From the NCBI GenBank assembly GCA_050946535.1, contig JBMNUZ010000011.1, positions 11,392 through 75,391 on the forward strand: DNA of 64,000 nt. Reading direction: 5' to 3'. Below are positions 27,093-35,284 of this stretch, in pieces; positions within the stretch are counted from its first letter, which is position 1, and every line of letters starts with the position of its first letter. The stretch comes from RUG708 sp050946535 (GTDB lineage Bacteria; Bacillota; Clostridia; Peptostreptococcales; Anaerovoracaceae). Made by a program: the position numbers and the translations under genes. The notes beneath the pieces are model-generated. The model saw only the letters and a program-made list of their open reading frames with translations, did not search any database and was not told the origin of the DNA.

Positions 27093-28729
27093 TGAAATCT
27101 CCCCTCACCGATCATTTTCACAGCTTCCTCCATGGAAATTCCCTCCGCACAAGGAGGCGGCGCAAGCACCAGAATCTTCATTCCCAGTTCACGGGCGGCA
27201 TCGATCTTCTCGTAAAACCCGCCGGCCTTTCCTGATGACTTCGTCACCAGATAATCCGAGCCGAAGAAACGGAAGCATGCTCTGTTCATTTCCTTCGTAA
27301 AAGGCCCCTGCATGCATATGATGTTTCTGCTGCTGAAACCCGCCTTTTTCACTTTTCCGACCGCATCCGCAGAAGGAAGTATCCTCACGGCAGCTCTTTC
27401 AGCTATGCCGTCGAGACGGGCATATGATTCAGCGGCACCGGATCCCGTGGAGAAAAATATCTTTCCGGTGCAGCCGTTCAGATACTCAACAATATCGTCC
27501 ATCGTATCAAAAAACATGATATCTTCCCCTGACGGACCGCTCTCCGTCTTTCTCGCCACTCTGACAAGACTTGTATCCGCTGCCTCCGCAGCCTTTTCTA
27601 TGCTTTTCGAAATATGAACGGCGTAAGGATGAGTGGCATCTATCACACATGAGAATTTCTTCTCCAGCAGCAGTTCTTCGATCTTCTCTTCGGGCATTCT
27701 GCCTGAGATAATATTAACGCCGCTGCAGCCTGCTCCGGGTACCTCTGCGGTCTCTCTCCCGTAGTCGGTCGCGGCCGAAAGCCAGGTTTCGTATCCGGCA
27801 TCTCTCGCACACGAAGCGAGTATCCTTCCTTCGGACGTCCCGCCGAATATGAGTATTCTGCGGCTTTTCAGACGCTCTTCTGTACTGCCGGCTGTTCCGC
27901 TGCTGTCTGACTCGTTTCTCTTCTGTTTCATTGTGCTGCCGCCGCTCCCGCTTTCCAGCCCCAGCTCGTGTCCGGCAGCCGGACGTCCATTGCCGTATCT
28001 GGACGCGTATCCGCGCGGCGTCACCATGCGGCCAGATATTTCACGTGTTTCGCTGCCGCCTATTATCACTGTCATAAGCATGTCGGCTTCGAGGCCAGAC
28101 AGGCGTCCGAGCGTCATAAGTTCTGTCTCCTGTCCCTCACGCCCCGCGTTTCTGACCACGCCGCACAGAGTCTCAGGCGGCCTGTAAGCGAGCAGTATGC
28201 TGCACGCATGTTTCAGATAGTCCTTCCTTTTCTTCGAACCAGGATTGTAGATCACGACGGGCATACCAGACTCCGCCGCGCATCTAAGCCTGTGCCCGAT
28301 GCGCTCCCGCGGCACCAGCAGATCGCTCAGGCTTATAACCGCAAAATCACACGAAAGCGGAGATCCGAGCAGAGCTGCGCAGCTGAGCGCTGCCGTAACG
28401 CCTGGCACGATTTCTATTTCCGAAGCGTCGAGTCCCAGTCTCTCCGCGGTTTCAAACGCGAGCGAAGCCATTCCGTAGACGCCGGCATCACCGCTGCATA
28501 TCAGCGCCGTACTGACGCCCGATGCAGCCTTTTCCAGTGCATATTCGACGCGCTCGGTCTCGTGCCTCATTCCGGTCGTGTAATATTCTTTATCAGGGAA
28601 ATATTCCCGGACCAGATCAGCGTAAAGGCCGTATCCGACTATGAGGCGGGCGTCTTCCAGAGCTTTTCTGGCTTCGCCGGTCATGCCTTCCAGGCTTCCC
28701 GGTCCGATTCCGACTACCTTCATATTCAT
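27089..28729 (-). CDS. CbiH-CbiJ fusion: precorrin-3B C17-methyltransferase and precorrin-6A reductase
   Basis: A 546-residue fusion starting at 28729 (MNMKVVGIGPG) with AAAGGAA upstream. The longer reading into cbiG is rejected. Residues 3-245 are CbiH, which contracts the ring and methylates C17 (GIGPGSLEGMT, SGDAGVYGMA, YNPGSKKR). Residues 246-288 are a Gly/Ser-rich linker. Residues 291-546 are CbiJ (ILIFGGTSEGR, VIDATHPYA, LVTKSSGKAGG), which reduces precorrin-6A. The gene overlaps cbiG by 4 bases and the cbiET gene by 4 bases. The steps are not consecutive in the pathway. Confidence 0.92.
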   Translation of the reverse strand: MNMKVVGIGPGSLEGMTGEARKALEDARLIVGYGLYADLVREYFPDKEYYTTGMRHETERVEYALEKAASGVSTALICSGDAGVYGMASLAFETAERLGLDASEIEIVPGVTAALSCAALLGSPLSCDFAVISLSDLLVPRERIGHRLRCAAESGMPVVIYNPGSKKRKDYLKHACSILLAYRPPETLCGVVRNAGREGQETELMTLGRLSGLEADMLMTVIIGGSETREISGRMVTPRGYASRYGNGRPAAGHELGLESGSGGSTMKQKRNESDSSGTAGSTEERLKSRRILIFGGTSEGRILASCARDAGYETWLSAATDYGRETAEVPGAGCSGVNIISGRMPEEKIEELLLEKKFSCVIDATHPYAVHISKSIEKAAEAADTSLVRVARKTESGPSGEDIMFFDTMDDIVEYLNGCTGKIFFSTGSGAAESYARLDGIAERAAVRILPSADAVGKVKKAGFSSRNIICMQGPFTKEMNRACFRFFGSDYLVTKSSGKAGGFYEKIDAARELGMKILVLAPPPCAEGISMEEAVKMIGEGRFQ

Positions 28730-29712
28730 AACAGATTCCTTTCGGCGGCTGCAAACGTCATGCCGTCGCGCGCTGTCTTTTTCACGATTATCCTGCCTCC
28801 GGCACTGCCGCATCCTGCAATTGCGCTCCTTTCGCACACGTTTCCTGTTCCAGCCACTTTCTTTACAAATTCCGAATCAGAGAATACGCCTGGTATGCCG
28901 TTGAGATGCTCTGCCGTAAACACGACGAACGGAGCACCGGCAGCTGAAGCTGCAGCGCTCATGCACTTTTCGCCGGCCTTTATCTCTGCAGAACAGACCT
29001 TATATACGTCACCCGGTACAGCACCCATGGCGGCGAGATTTTCTTTCACGAAATCCGTCATGGCCTGAGCGGACGTTCCCTTTCTGCAGCCGAGTCCCAA
29101 CACGTACCTCTTGGGCTTCATCCTGACCGACGCACCTGACTTTCCCTGTACTCTCCACACCAAAGTTCCGTCAGGTTCTCTCGACTTTTCGGTCTTTTCG
29201 CCTGCCACCAGCGCGGCCGTGACCTTTTTTGCGTCTTCCATGCTGTCTATCGAGTAGCCCTCACGCGACGCAAATACGTCGGCTGCTTCTGTATTCTCAG
29301 CAGAATCGGAAGCCGTCGTTACGACTGCCTCCGCCCCCAGAACCGAAGCCAGCTCGCGCGATGCATCGTTTGCTCTTCCGATGTGGCCCGAAAGCACAGG
29401 AATCACAAAATCGGCACGATCGTTTACGACGATCACGGCCGGATCGGCCGTCTTGTTTACAATATATGGGGCAATGGACCTGACCGCGATTCCGGCCGCC
29501 GAAAAGAAAACAATGACGGCGTAACCTTCACCGCTGTCCTTCATGCCTCCGAAAAACCGCTCCATGAGCCTTCCTGTTCTGTCGAAATCGCGTCCGTACC
29601 TGAATACGTCGAGTCCTCCGGCGCGCAGCGCGTTTTTCTCGCCTTCGTCCGTATAGCAGACCGCGGCGGCTCTCAGAACTTCTCTGCCGCCGCTAACATC
29701 ATCTATCAGCAT
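28726..29712 (-). CDS. cbiG: Cobalt-precorrin-5A hydrolase CbiG
   Basis: Opens the lactone of cobalt-precorrin-5A with loss of acetaldehyde in the anaerobic cobalamin route. Of 328 residues, the N-terminal region contains IVFFSAAGIAVRSIAPYI and PVLSGHIGRAND, and the C-terminal region starts around residue 205 with VLGLGCRKGTS. This matches the CbiG N/central/C architecture. Two bases separate it from cbiF, and it overlaps the CbiH-CbiJ gene. Confidence 0.93.
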   Translation of the reverse strand: MLIDDVSGGREVLRAAAVCYTDEGEKNALRAGGLDVFRYGRDFDRTGRLMERFFGGMKDSGEGYAVIVFFSAAGIAVRSIAPYIVNKTADPAVIVVNDRADFVIPVLSGHIGRANDASRELASVLGAEAVVTTASDSAENTEAADVFASREGYSIDSMEDAKKVTAALVAGEKTEKSREPDGTLVWRVQGKSGASVRMKPKRYVLGLGCRKGTSAQAMTDFVKENLAAMGAVPGDVYKVCSAEIKAGEKCMSAAASAAGAPFVVFTAEHLNGIPGVFSDSEFVKKVAGTGNVCERSAIAGCGSAGGRIIVKKTARDGMTFAAAERNLL

Positions 29713-29714
29713 AG

Positions 29715-30467
29715 TTATCTGAACTCCGTATGAAAATTTTTATCGTAAAGTTTTGAAAGATCGTGCTCACCGCCGAGAAATCCTCCCACGAGAATGAGAG
29801 CCGTCTTCGTGATATTCTCAGCTGCAGCGGCTTCCGCAAGGTGCCCGAGCGTCGTCACGATCTTTTTCTCATCAGGCCACGAAGCCTTGTAAACTATCGC
29901 ACAGGGCGTTTCCTCCGTGTATCCGCCGGACTCAAGCAGTTCTTCCTGCAGCCTGTCTGTCATGGAAGCGCTCAGGAAAATGGCCATCGACGCGCCGTGT
30001 GCAGCGAGTCCTCTTATCCGCTCTTTTTCAGGCACAGGTGTCTTCCCCTCCATACGCGTCAGTATCAATGTCTGAGAAACTCCAGGGAGCGTGTATTCTG
30101 CATTGAGAGATGCTGCCGCTGCCGAAAAGCTGCTGACTCCGGGGCAGACTTCGTACGCTATTCCCAGCTTGTCCAGAGCGTCCATCTGCTCTCTTACCGC
30201 TCCGTACAGAGAAGGATCTCCTGTATGCAGCCTCACGACTGTTTTACCGCGCTTTACGGCATCCTCCATCACCGAAATTATCTGCTCGAGATACATCTCT
30301 GCGCTGTTGAAAATCTGCTCTGCATCGGCTGCATATTTCAGGAGTTCAGGATTTACAAGAGAACCTGCGTAAATGACGACATCCGCCTTCTCAAGAAGGT
30401 GCATGCCTCTTACCGTTATCAGATCAGCGGCGCCGCTTCCTGCGCCTACAAAATATACTTTACTCAT
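29715..30467 (-). CDS. cbiF: Cobalt-precorrin-4 C11-methyltransferase CbiF
   Basis: SAM-dependent tetrapyrrole methylase of 250 residues. The start at 30467 (MSKVYFVGAG) has GGAGGAT at a proper distance and overlaps the cbiD stop by 8 bases. Motifs are VGAGSGAADLITVRG, VRLHTGDPSLYGAV, CPGVSSFSAAAA and a C-terminal LILVGGFL. It adds the C11 methyl group. Confidence 0.95.
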   Translation of the reverse strand: MSKVYFVGAGSGAADLITVRGMHLLEKADVVIYAGSLVNPELLKYAADAEQIFNSAEMYLEQIISVMEDAVKRGKTVVRLHTGDPSLYGAVREQMDALDKLGIAYEVCPGVSSFSAAAASLNAEYTLPGVSQTLILTRMEGKTPVPEKERIRGLAAHGASMAIFLSASMTDRLQEELLESGGYTEETPCAIVYKASWPDEKKIVTTLGHLAEAAAAENITKTALILVGGFLGGEHDLSKLYDKNFHTEFR

Positions 30468-31920
30468 GTTCATCCTCCGCAAGATCGAAAGCGCTTTCCG
30501 TAAAGCCCAGTACTTCTCCGGTATTCTTGAGAATGATAAGTTCTGTCCTCATATCAGGCACCCTGCGTTTAATCTTACTGTGAGCTCGTTCGGTGATGAT
30601 CTTCACTGCAGGCTCCAGATATCCTCCGGCATCGAGCAGATCGCAGGCGGCATCGGTAGTGACGCATCTGTCGAGATCGTGCAGTATCTCATATGGCGTT
30701 CCCGCCCTCAGGGCGCTTCTGATAATAATATCTATTCTGGCGTCCGCTTCGTGAGAATGAGTGTTGAAAATCCCTCCCGCAAGCTTTACGAGTTTTCCGA
30801 GGCTTCCCGCGATGAGCAAGCTCTTCACCCCGTTTTCCGCGGCTTCGTCGAGCGCGGCTCCCGGATAATTGCTGATCGTCACGATCTTTTTCTCCGGAAT
30901 CCTGAGCTCGTTTTTTACGAAATCCATGCCTGCGTTTCCGGGTACAAAAGCCAGAAAATCAGAATCTGCCGATTTAACTCTGACCTCTGCACGCACAGTT
31001 TCCTCTACGGCTCTTCCGCTCATCGGCTCCACTATTCCGGTTGTTCCCAGTATGGAAATTCCGCCTTCGATACCGAGAACGGGATTGAACGTTTTCTCTG
31101 CTGCTTCTTCCCCTCCGGGAACGGATATCTCTACAGCAAGACCGCCCTCGTATCCGTTGTCTTCGCAGACATCTTCGAGAGCCTGAGAGATCATGCGGCG
31201 CGGCCCCGAGTTTATTGCTGCCGCGCCGACAGGCTGATCCAGCCCCGGCTTCGTAACGGTGCCCACTCCGCGGCCGCCTGTGATTTCAAAGCGCTCGTAT
31301 TGTTCATATGATGAGCCGCGCTGTTCATTCTCTGCGCTGTTTTCTGCGCGTGCATCTGATGCACGTGCGGCCGGTGTCTGCATTTCCGGAGCAGAGACTG
31401 CGTCTCCTTTCTTTACGGAGTTGATATAGTCCGCAGCCACATTCCAGCGGAACGGGATTACTCCGTCAGGCCCTGCCATGCTCTCTATAGTAATTTTCTG
31501 ATCATTCATGCCGTTATCAGATCCAGCTGCATCTCCATTTCTCCGCTTATTCTCCTGATCATCCTGACTGTTCCCGGCAGATTCTTCAACTTCACCGTTC
31601 TTTCCTGAATCAGACTGGATTTCGCCGTCCTGTCTCCTGACTTTCGCATAGATCAGCATGCCGTCAGTAACGTCGGGATCGTCGCCTGCATCTTTCCTGA
31701 CAGCACATTCAGCCCAGCCATCCTTCAGCAAAGCATCACAAAGAGTAAAATCCGCCTCGGAACTCTCCCCTCTGCCGAAAGTCCACTTAAGGTGAATGCT
31801 GTCGATCGTCCTTCCGGTCAGAAGCATCCAGGCTGAAGCCTTCGCTGCCGCTGCCGCACATACGCCTGTCGTATATCCTCGTCTCATTTTTCTGCCGTTT
31901 TTGCTGGTATATTCGTGCAC
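30460..31920 (-). CDS. cbiD: Cobalt-precorrin-5B C1-methyltransferase CbiD, with two insertions
   Basis: First gene of the cbi run. It is 486 residues long against about 360-380 for typical CbiD. The extra length comes from two low-complexity hydrophilic stretches, about 98-142 (Asp/Asn/Gln-rich) and 175-207 (Ala/Glu/Ser-rich). Flanking family motifs are intact: RRGYTTGVCAAAAAKA, GRGVGTVTKPGL, GTTGIVEPMS and a C-terminal GSLGKLVKLAGGIFNTHS. The start is a GTG at 31920 with AAGGAG 13 bases upstream. An internal ATG at 31887 is an alternative. Confidence 0.93.
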   Translation of the reverse strand: MHEYTSKNGRKMRRGYTTGVCAAAAAKASAWMLLTGRTIDSIHLKWTFGRGESSEADFTLCDALLKDGWAECAVRKDAGDDPDVTDGMLIYAKVRRQDGEIQSDSGKNGEVEESAGNSQDDQENKRRNGDAAGSDNGMNDQKITIESMAGPDGVIPFRWNVAADYINSVKKGDAVSAPEMQTPAARASDARAENSAENEQRGSSYEQYERFEITGGRGVGTVTKPGLDQPVGAAAINSGPRRMISQALEDVCEDNGYEGGLAVEISVPGGEEAAEKTFNPVLGIEGGISILGTTGIVEPMSGRAVEETVRAEVRVKSADSDFLAFVPGNAGMDFVKNELRIPEKKIVTISNYPGAALDEAAENGVKSLLIAGSLGKLVKLAGGIFNTHSHEADARIDIIIRSALRAGTPYEILHDLDRCVTTDAACDLLDAGGYLEPAVKIITERAHSKIKRRVPDMRTELIILKNTGEVLGFTESAFDLAEDEHE

Positions 31921-32006
31921 GATGCTTCTTTTTCTCCTTCATTTCTTCTCAATATGAACAATTATAGCACATCATATCTTTACACGATTAATGTATAATT
32001 ATTGTT

Positions 32007-32022
32007 AAGTAACCGGTAACTT
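32007..32022. promoter_or_regulatory. Near-palindrome between lysR and cbiD
   Basis: AAGTAACCGGTAACTT is symmetrical at 14 of 16 positions and lies between a TATAAT (31994-31999) for the LysR gene and its ribosome binding site. It is a candidate binding site for the LysR protein. The 118-base gap is too short for a standard cobalamin riboswitch, and none is seen. Confidence 0.45.
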
Positions 32023-32037
32023 CAAGGGGGTTTATTA

Positions 32038-32934
32038 ATGGACAACAGGAAATATGAAGCTGTCATAAACGTAGCTGAAACAGGCAGCATCACAAGAACT
32101 GCGGAGAAAATGGGATATTCACAATCAGGCATCACACAGATGATCAAAAGTCTCGAAAATGAACTTGGGCTCACGCTGCTTACCAGGACGAACAGAGGAG
32201 TCTCGCTGACGAATGCGGCGCGCGAGCTGATGCCGCTTATGCGCGAGGAACAGCGCGCCGACGAACGAATCAGGCAGCAGTGTGCCGCGATCACCGGACG
32301 GACAGCCGGCAAAATCACGATCGGATGCCTGTCGAGCGTATCTGAATCGTGGATGCCTGCGGTGCTCGAAGCGCTTGCCGCTGAATATCCGGGGATACAG
32401 GTGTCGACTCTCGAGCACGAAACTCCTATGCTGCAGGAGCTGCTTTCCACAGGACGTCTCGACATGGCGATATGCGAGATAACCGACAAAGAGTCTGCAT
32501 TCGACACGATTCCCCTCCACACCGACGAGATCATCGCCATCGTTCCCAAGAATCACGATCTTGCCAGGCGCGATTCCGTCACACTACACGAGCTGTCCGA
32601 ATATCCGTTCATTTCATATACCATCGGCGAGACGAGTCTCGGATATCCTGGCTGGCCGGAGGCGATCGTAAAGAGAAAAGTAAGGCTCAACATAGCCTAC
32701 TCCTGCAAGGACAATCTGACTGTCATGAAAATGATAGACCACAACCTCGGTGTATCTCTCGCATCGCAGCTCATCATGCAGAACTATGCCACTAGCGCCG
32801 TAAAGCTTCATCTCGATCCGCCGATCTACAGGCAGATCGGAATCCTCAAACGACCCCTTGAGAAGGACCTTCCTGCTGCATCGGCTTTTACTGAATTTCT
32901 GATGGATTATGTGAAGAAGGAATACGACCGTTAG
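32038..32934 (+). CDS. LysR family transcriptional regulator
   Basis: A 298-residue regulator. The winged helix-turn-helix spans residues 1-60 (GSITRTAEKMGYSQSGITQM), and the periplasmic-binding-like effector domain spans about 88-295. It is transcribed away from the cbi operon and AGGGGG precedes the ATG. Divergent placement suggests that it controls cbiD onwards, itself, or both. The effector is unknown. Confidence 0.93.
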   Translation: MDNRKYEAVINVAETGSITRTAEKMGYSQSGITQMIKSLENELGLTLLTRTNRGVSLTNAARELMPLMREEQRADERIRQQCAAITGRTAGKITIGCLSSVSESWMPAVLEALAAEYPGIQVSTLEHETPMLQELLSTGRLDMAICEITDKESAFDTIPLHTDEIIAIVPKNHDLARRDSVTLHELSEYPFISYTIGETSLGYPGWPEAIVKRKVRLNIAYSCKDNLTVMKMIDHNLGVSLASQLIMQNYATSAVKLHLDPPIYRQIGILKRPLEKDLPAASAFTEFLMDYVKKEYDR

Positions 32935-33120
32935 CTTGCAGGCATTTCTGTGCCTGTTTATCCGGCGTCCATGACCCTGAATATTTCAGGGACTGCACGA
33001 TTGAATATCTCTGGCGCCATACACAGATAACTCTCCGGCGCAGTTCCGGCTTCAGGTTTAACCCACTTAACCCCCTATAAATTAATAAACCTGTTAATAC
33101 CAAAATATATAACAATGGAA

Positions 33121-33176
33121 CAGGCCCGGGTGTCCGGAAGGTTATCCTTCCGGCATCCGGGCCTGCTCTGGTTTTA
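33121..33176 (+). terminator. Long hairpin terminator between lysR and the EamA gene
   Basis: An almost perfect stem of about 21 base pairs (CAGGCCCGG...CCGGAAGG with CCTTCCGG...CCGGGCCTG) with a 4-base loop, followed by CTCTGGTTTT. It separates two convergent genes. Confidence 0.75.
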
Positions 33177-33217
33177 AAAATGTTATGTAAAGGGAAATAG
33201 TATGTCTTTATTAATGT

Positions 33218-34165
33218 TCACGCATGTCTGCGCAGTCCGCGGACGGATCTGAAGCGCAGCGTGTTCATCAGCTTTTCCGGATTTGCATTCATAAGCATTA
33301 CCGACATCAGTACAACTATGATTCCGGCTGCCTTGCCCGTGCTCAGAGCCTGTCCGAGTACCAATGCACCTATAAGCGCTGATGAAACCGTCTCAAATGA
33401 GCTTACTACCGGCACTTTCGAAGTCTCGAGGCGCTTTGAAAGACCCTTCAGATACAATATGTACGGAATGCATGTAGGAATAAGTCCGTATCCGAGTATT
33501 GTCAGAAGTGTCTTCGCATCGGCCAGCTGAGTTGCTGCTTCCCACGGTCTCGATATGAACATCAGCATAACCGCTCCGATAATCATGCCATAGAAATTCA
33601 TCGTGAGCAGATTGTATTTTCCGAGCGTTTCTGTGTTGATAACCGGGAGCAATGAATAAAGCAGTCCGGCTGCTATTCCTGCTGCAAATCCCGTCAGAGG
33701 AATATGTATATCACCGAAGCTCCCGCCTGTGACAGCGAGCATGCATCCTGCTATGTTCAATATAAGCGCCGCAATCTTTATCTGGGTTATTTTTTCCTTG
33801 AACAGGAACCTCGACATTATGCACACAAACACCGGTGACGTGTAGAGCATTACCGTCGCGGCAGCCATTCCCGATTCCTCTACTGCAGCCGAATAACTCA
33901 GATTGTACAGTCCTTCGACAAATATTCCGAGCAGCAGGCACCACGCCAGTCCTCTGAGGCTGATCCTGAAGACAGACAAACCGTATCTGAAAAACAGGAA
34001 TACTCCGAGAAACATGGCTCCCGAAGCCAGCCTGAAGAATGCAACCATCGATGAGCTCAGACCGGCTGAAGACAACAATGTCGAGAACAATCCGGCCGAT
34101 CCCCACAATATTCCTGCTGCTAATACCAGCATGTATCCATAAGTCTGATCCCTTTTCAATTCCAA
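33218..34165 (-). CDS. EamA family transporter
   Basis: A 315-residue membrane protein with ten hydrophobic segments and two EamA repeats (GYMLVLAAGILWGSAGLFST in the first, a second starting near residue 155 with PLTGFAAGIAAGLLYSL). Similar fold to the gene at 9220 but not a close copy. Substrate unknown. Transcribed alone toward the hairpin at 33121. Confidence 0.88.
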   Translation of the reverse strand: MELKRDQTYGYMLVLAAGILWGSAGLFSTLLSSAGLSSSMVAFFRLASGAMFLGVFLFFRYGLSVFRISLRGLAWCLLLGIFVEGLYNLSYSAAVEESGMAAATVMLYTSPVFVCIMSRFLFKEKITQIKIAALILNIAGCMLAVTGGSFGDIHIPLTGFAAGIAAGLLYSLLPVINTETLGKYNLLTMNFYGMIIGAVMLMFISRPWEAATQLADAKTLLTILGYGLIPTCIPYILYLKGLSKRLETSKVPVVSSFETVSSALIGALVLGQALSTGKAAGIIVVLMSVMLMNANPEKLMNTLRFRSVRGLRRHA

Positions 34166-34195
34166 AACCTTCTTTCATGCCCGGCCTTAAACCGG

Positions 34196-34236
34196 TTTGA
34201 TGTTAATCTCTGATCCTTTGATGTTAATCTCAGATC
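34196..34236 (-). repeat. 20-bp direct repeat upstream of the EamA gene
   Basis: Copies at 34196-34215 and 34217-34236 differ at one position and lie 30 bases upstream of the EamA start codon. Confidence 0.85.
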
Positions 34237-34329
34237 TCATCCAGGTTATCCCCTTTCGGGTTTCCCCTTTTCGTATCTATAATATAGACCCAGATTTACA
34301 ATTAGAAAACCTAAATTTATTTATATTGC

Positions 34330-34348
34330 ATATTACAAAATGTAATAT
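34330..34348. promoter_or_regulatory. Perfect palindrome, possible operator
   Basis: ATATTACA-AAA-TGTAATAT, 8-base arms, in an AT-rich stretch about 165 bases upstream of the EamA start. Regulator unknown. The surrounding interval 34237-34656 holds no recognisable gene. Confidence 0.4.
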
Positions 34349-34656
34349 CAAGCAATGGTTCCCAAAAACATGTTCCGGTCGGGAATGAAATGGTTTGATC
34401 ATTGAACTTTTAAGGGTGGCATAATGTTGTCATGCTAATATTCTTTCCAGTATCTATTGTGCATTGTATACACTGAATGGATTATTATGTAATTTATCTT
34501 TTTACAAATTAACGGAGTTCCTGTGTACGCGTCCCGCAGCCGGCCATGAGAAAATCGCGCCAGAGAGCGTATATAAATTCATCTGCGCACCTCCTGCTCC
34601 ACTTTATACTTACTAAATACTAATAGCCGACATTACATGGTGCGCCCTTTTCCCAT

Positions 34657-34689
34657 AAAAAAACCGCCAGCAGTTTTGAAACCACTGGC
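34657..34689 (-). terminator. Second terminator downstream of the atp operon
   Basis: Minus-strand GCCAG/CTGGC stem with inner GTTT/AAAC pairing followed by CGGTTTTTTT. No gene lies between it and the main atp terminator. Both T runs are followed by ATGGGAAAA, suggesting a shared origin. Confidence 0.6.
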
Positions 34690-34801
34690 AGACAGGAAAA
34701 CTTCATCCGCGCCCCTCGCGCCCATTCTTTTCTCTGCCGGCTTCGCGTCATATTCCCGCAGCATTGAAAACCAGTGCTGCATCATCCGGCATTTTTCCCA
34801 T

Positions 34802-34834
34802 AAAAAAAAGCCCGCGCACCTGAAGTGCGCGGGT
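34802..34834 (-). terminator. Terminator of the atp operon
   Basis: Minus-strand ACCCGCGCAC / GTGCGCGGGC stem with a TTCAG loop followed by eight T, six bases after the atpC stop. Confidence 0.92.
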
Positions 34835-34839
34835 CGTGA

Positions 34840-35253
34840 TTAACGCGAATTTTTGATTTTGCTGGTAACCTTGAGTCTTGCCATAGCTCTTGCCAGAGCC
34901 GCCTGAGAGTGAACGTATTCGATCTCGCTCCTCTTGGCCTTGATACGCTCTTCGGCACGTTCTTTTGCGCGCTCGGCACGCATGACATCGATGTCGATAG
35001 CGCGCTCGGCGAAGTCACATATTACCGTGACTCTGTCGCCCAGTACCTCGGCGAAACCATCGCCTATGGCGCAAAGCTCTGACTCTCCGTTTACAGTATA
35101 GCGGAGCTCTCCTGCCTTTACGGCAACTACCATCGTGTCGTGCTCAGGCAGAATACCCATTTCACCGTCGAGAGCCGGCAGAACTACGAATTCAGCGTCG
35201 CCGCTGAAGAAAATCTTGTCAGTAGCGACGATTTCCAGTTTAAATGTACTCAT
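34840..35253 (-). CDS. atpC: F-type ATP synthase subunit epsilon
   Basis: Central-stalk subunit that couples and inhibits F1. It has 137 residues with the beta-sandwich (FKLEIVATDKIFFSGDAEFV, LDGEMGILPEHD) and a C-terminal two-helix part (about 88-132). Last gene of the operon, followed by the terminator. Confidence 0.96.
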   Translation of the reverse strand: MSTFKLEIVATDKIFFSGDAEFVVLPALDGEMGILPEHDTMVVAVKAGELRYTVNGESELCAIGDGFAEVLGDRVTVICDFAERAIDIDVMRAERAKERAEERIKAKRSEIEYVHSQAALARAMARLKVTSKIKNSR

Positions 35254-35284
35254 ATATGCACCTCACTGATTCATGTCAGATGCG

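Noticed and set aside
27968..29068. Long plus-strand open frame (366 codons) opposite the cbi genes
   Set aside because: It lies antisense to clear cbiH and cbiG coding sequence, has no ribosome binding site or family motif, and has the composition of a shadow frame.
31921..32037. Cobalamin riboswitch upstream of cbiD
   Set aside because: The gap is too short and no B12-box-like sequence or multi-stem structure was seen.
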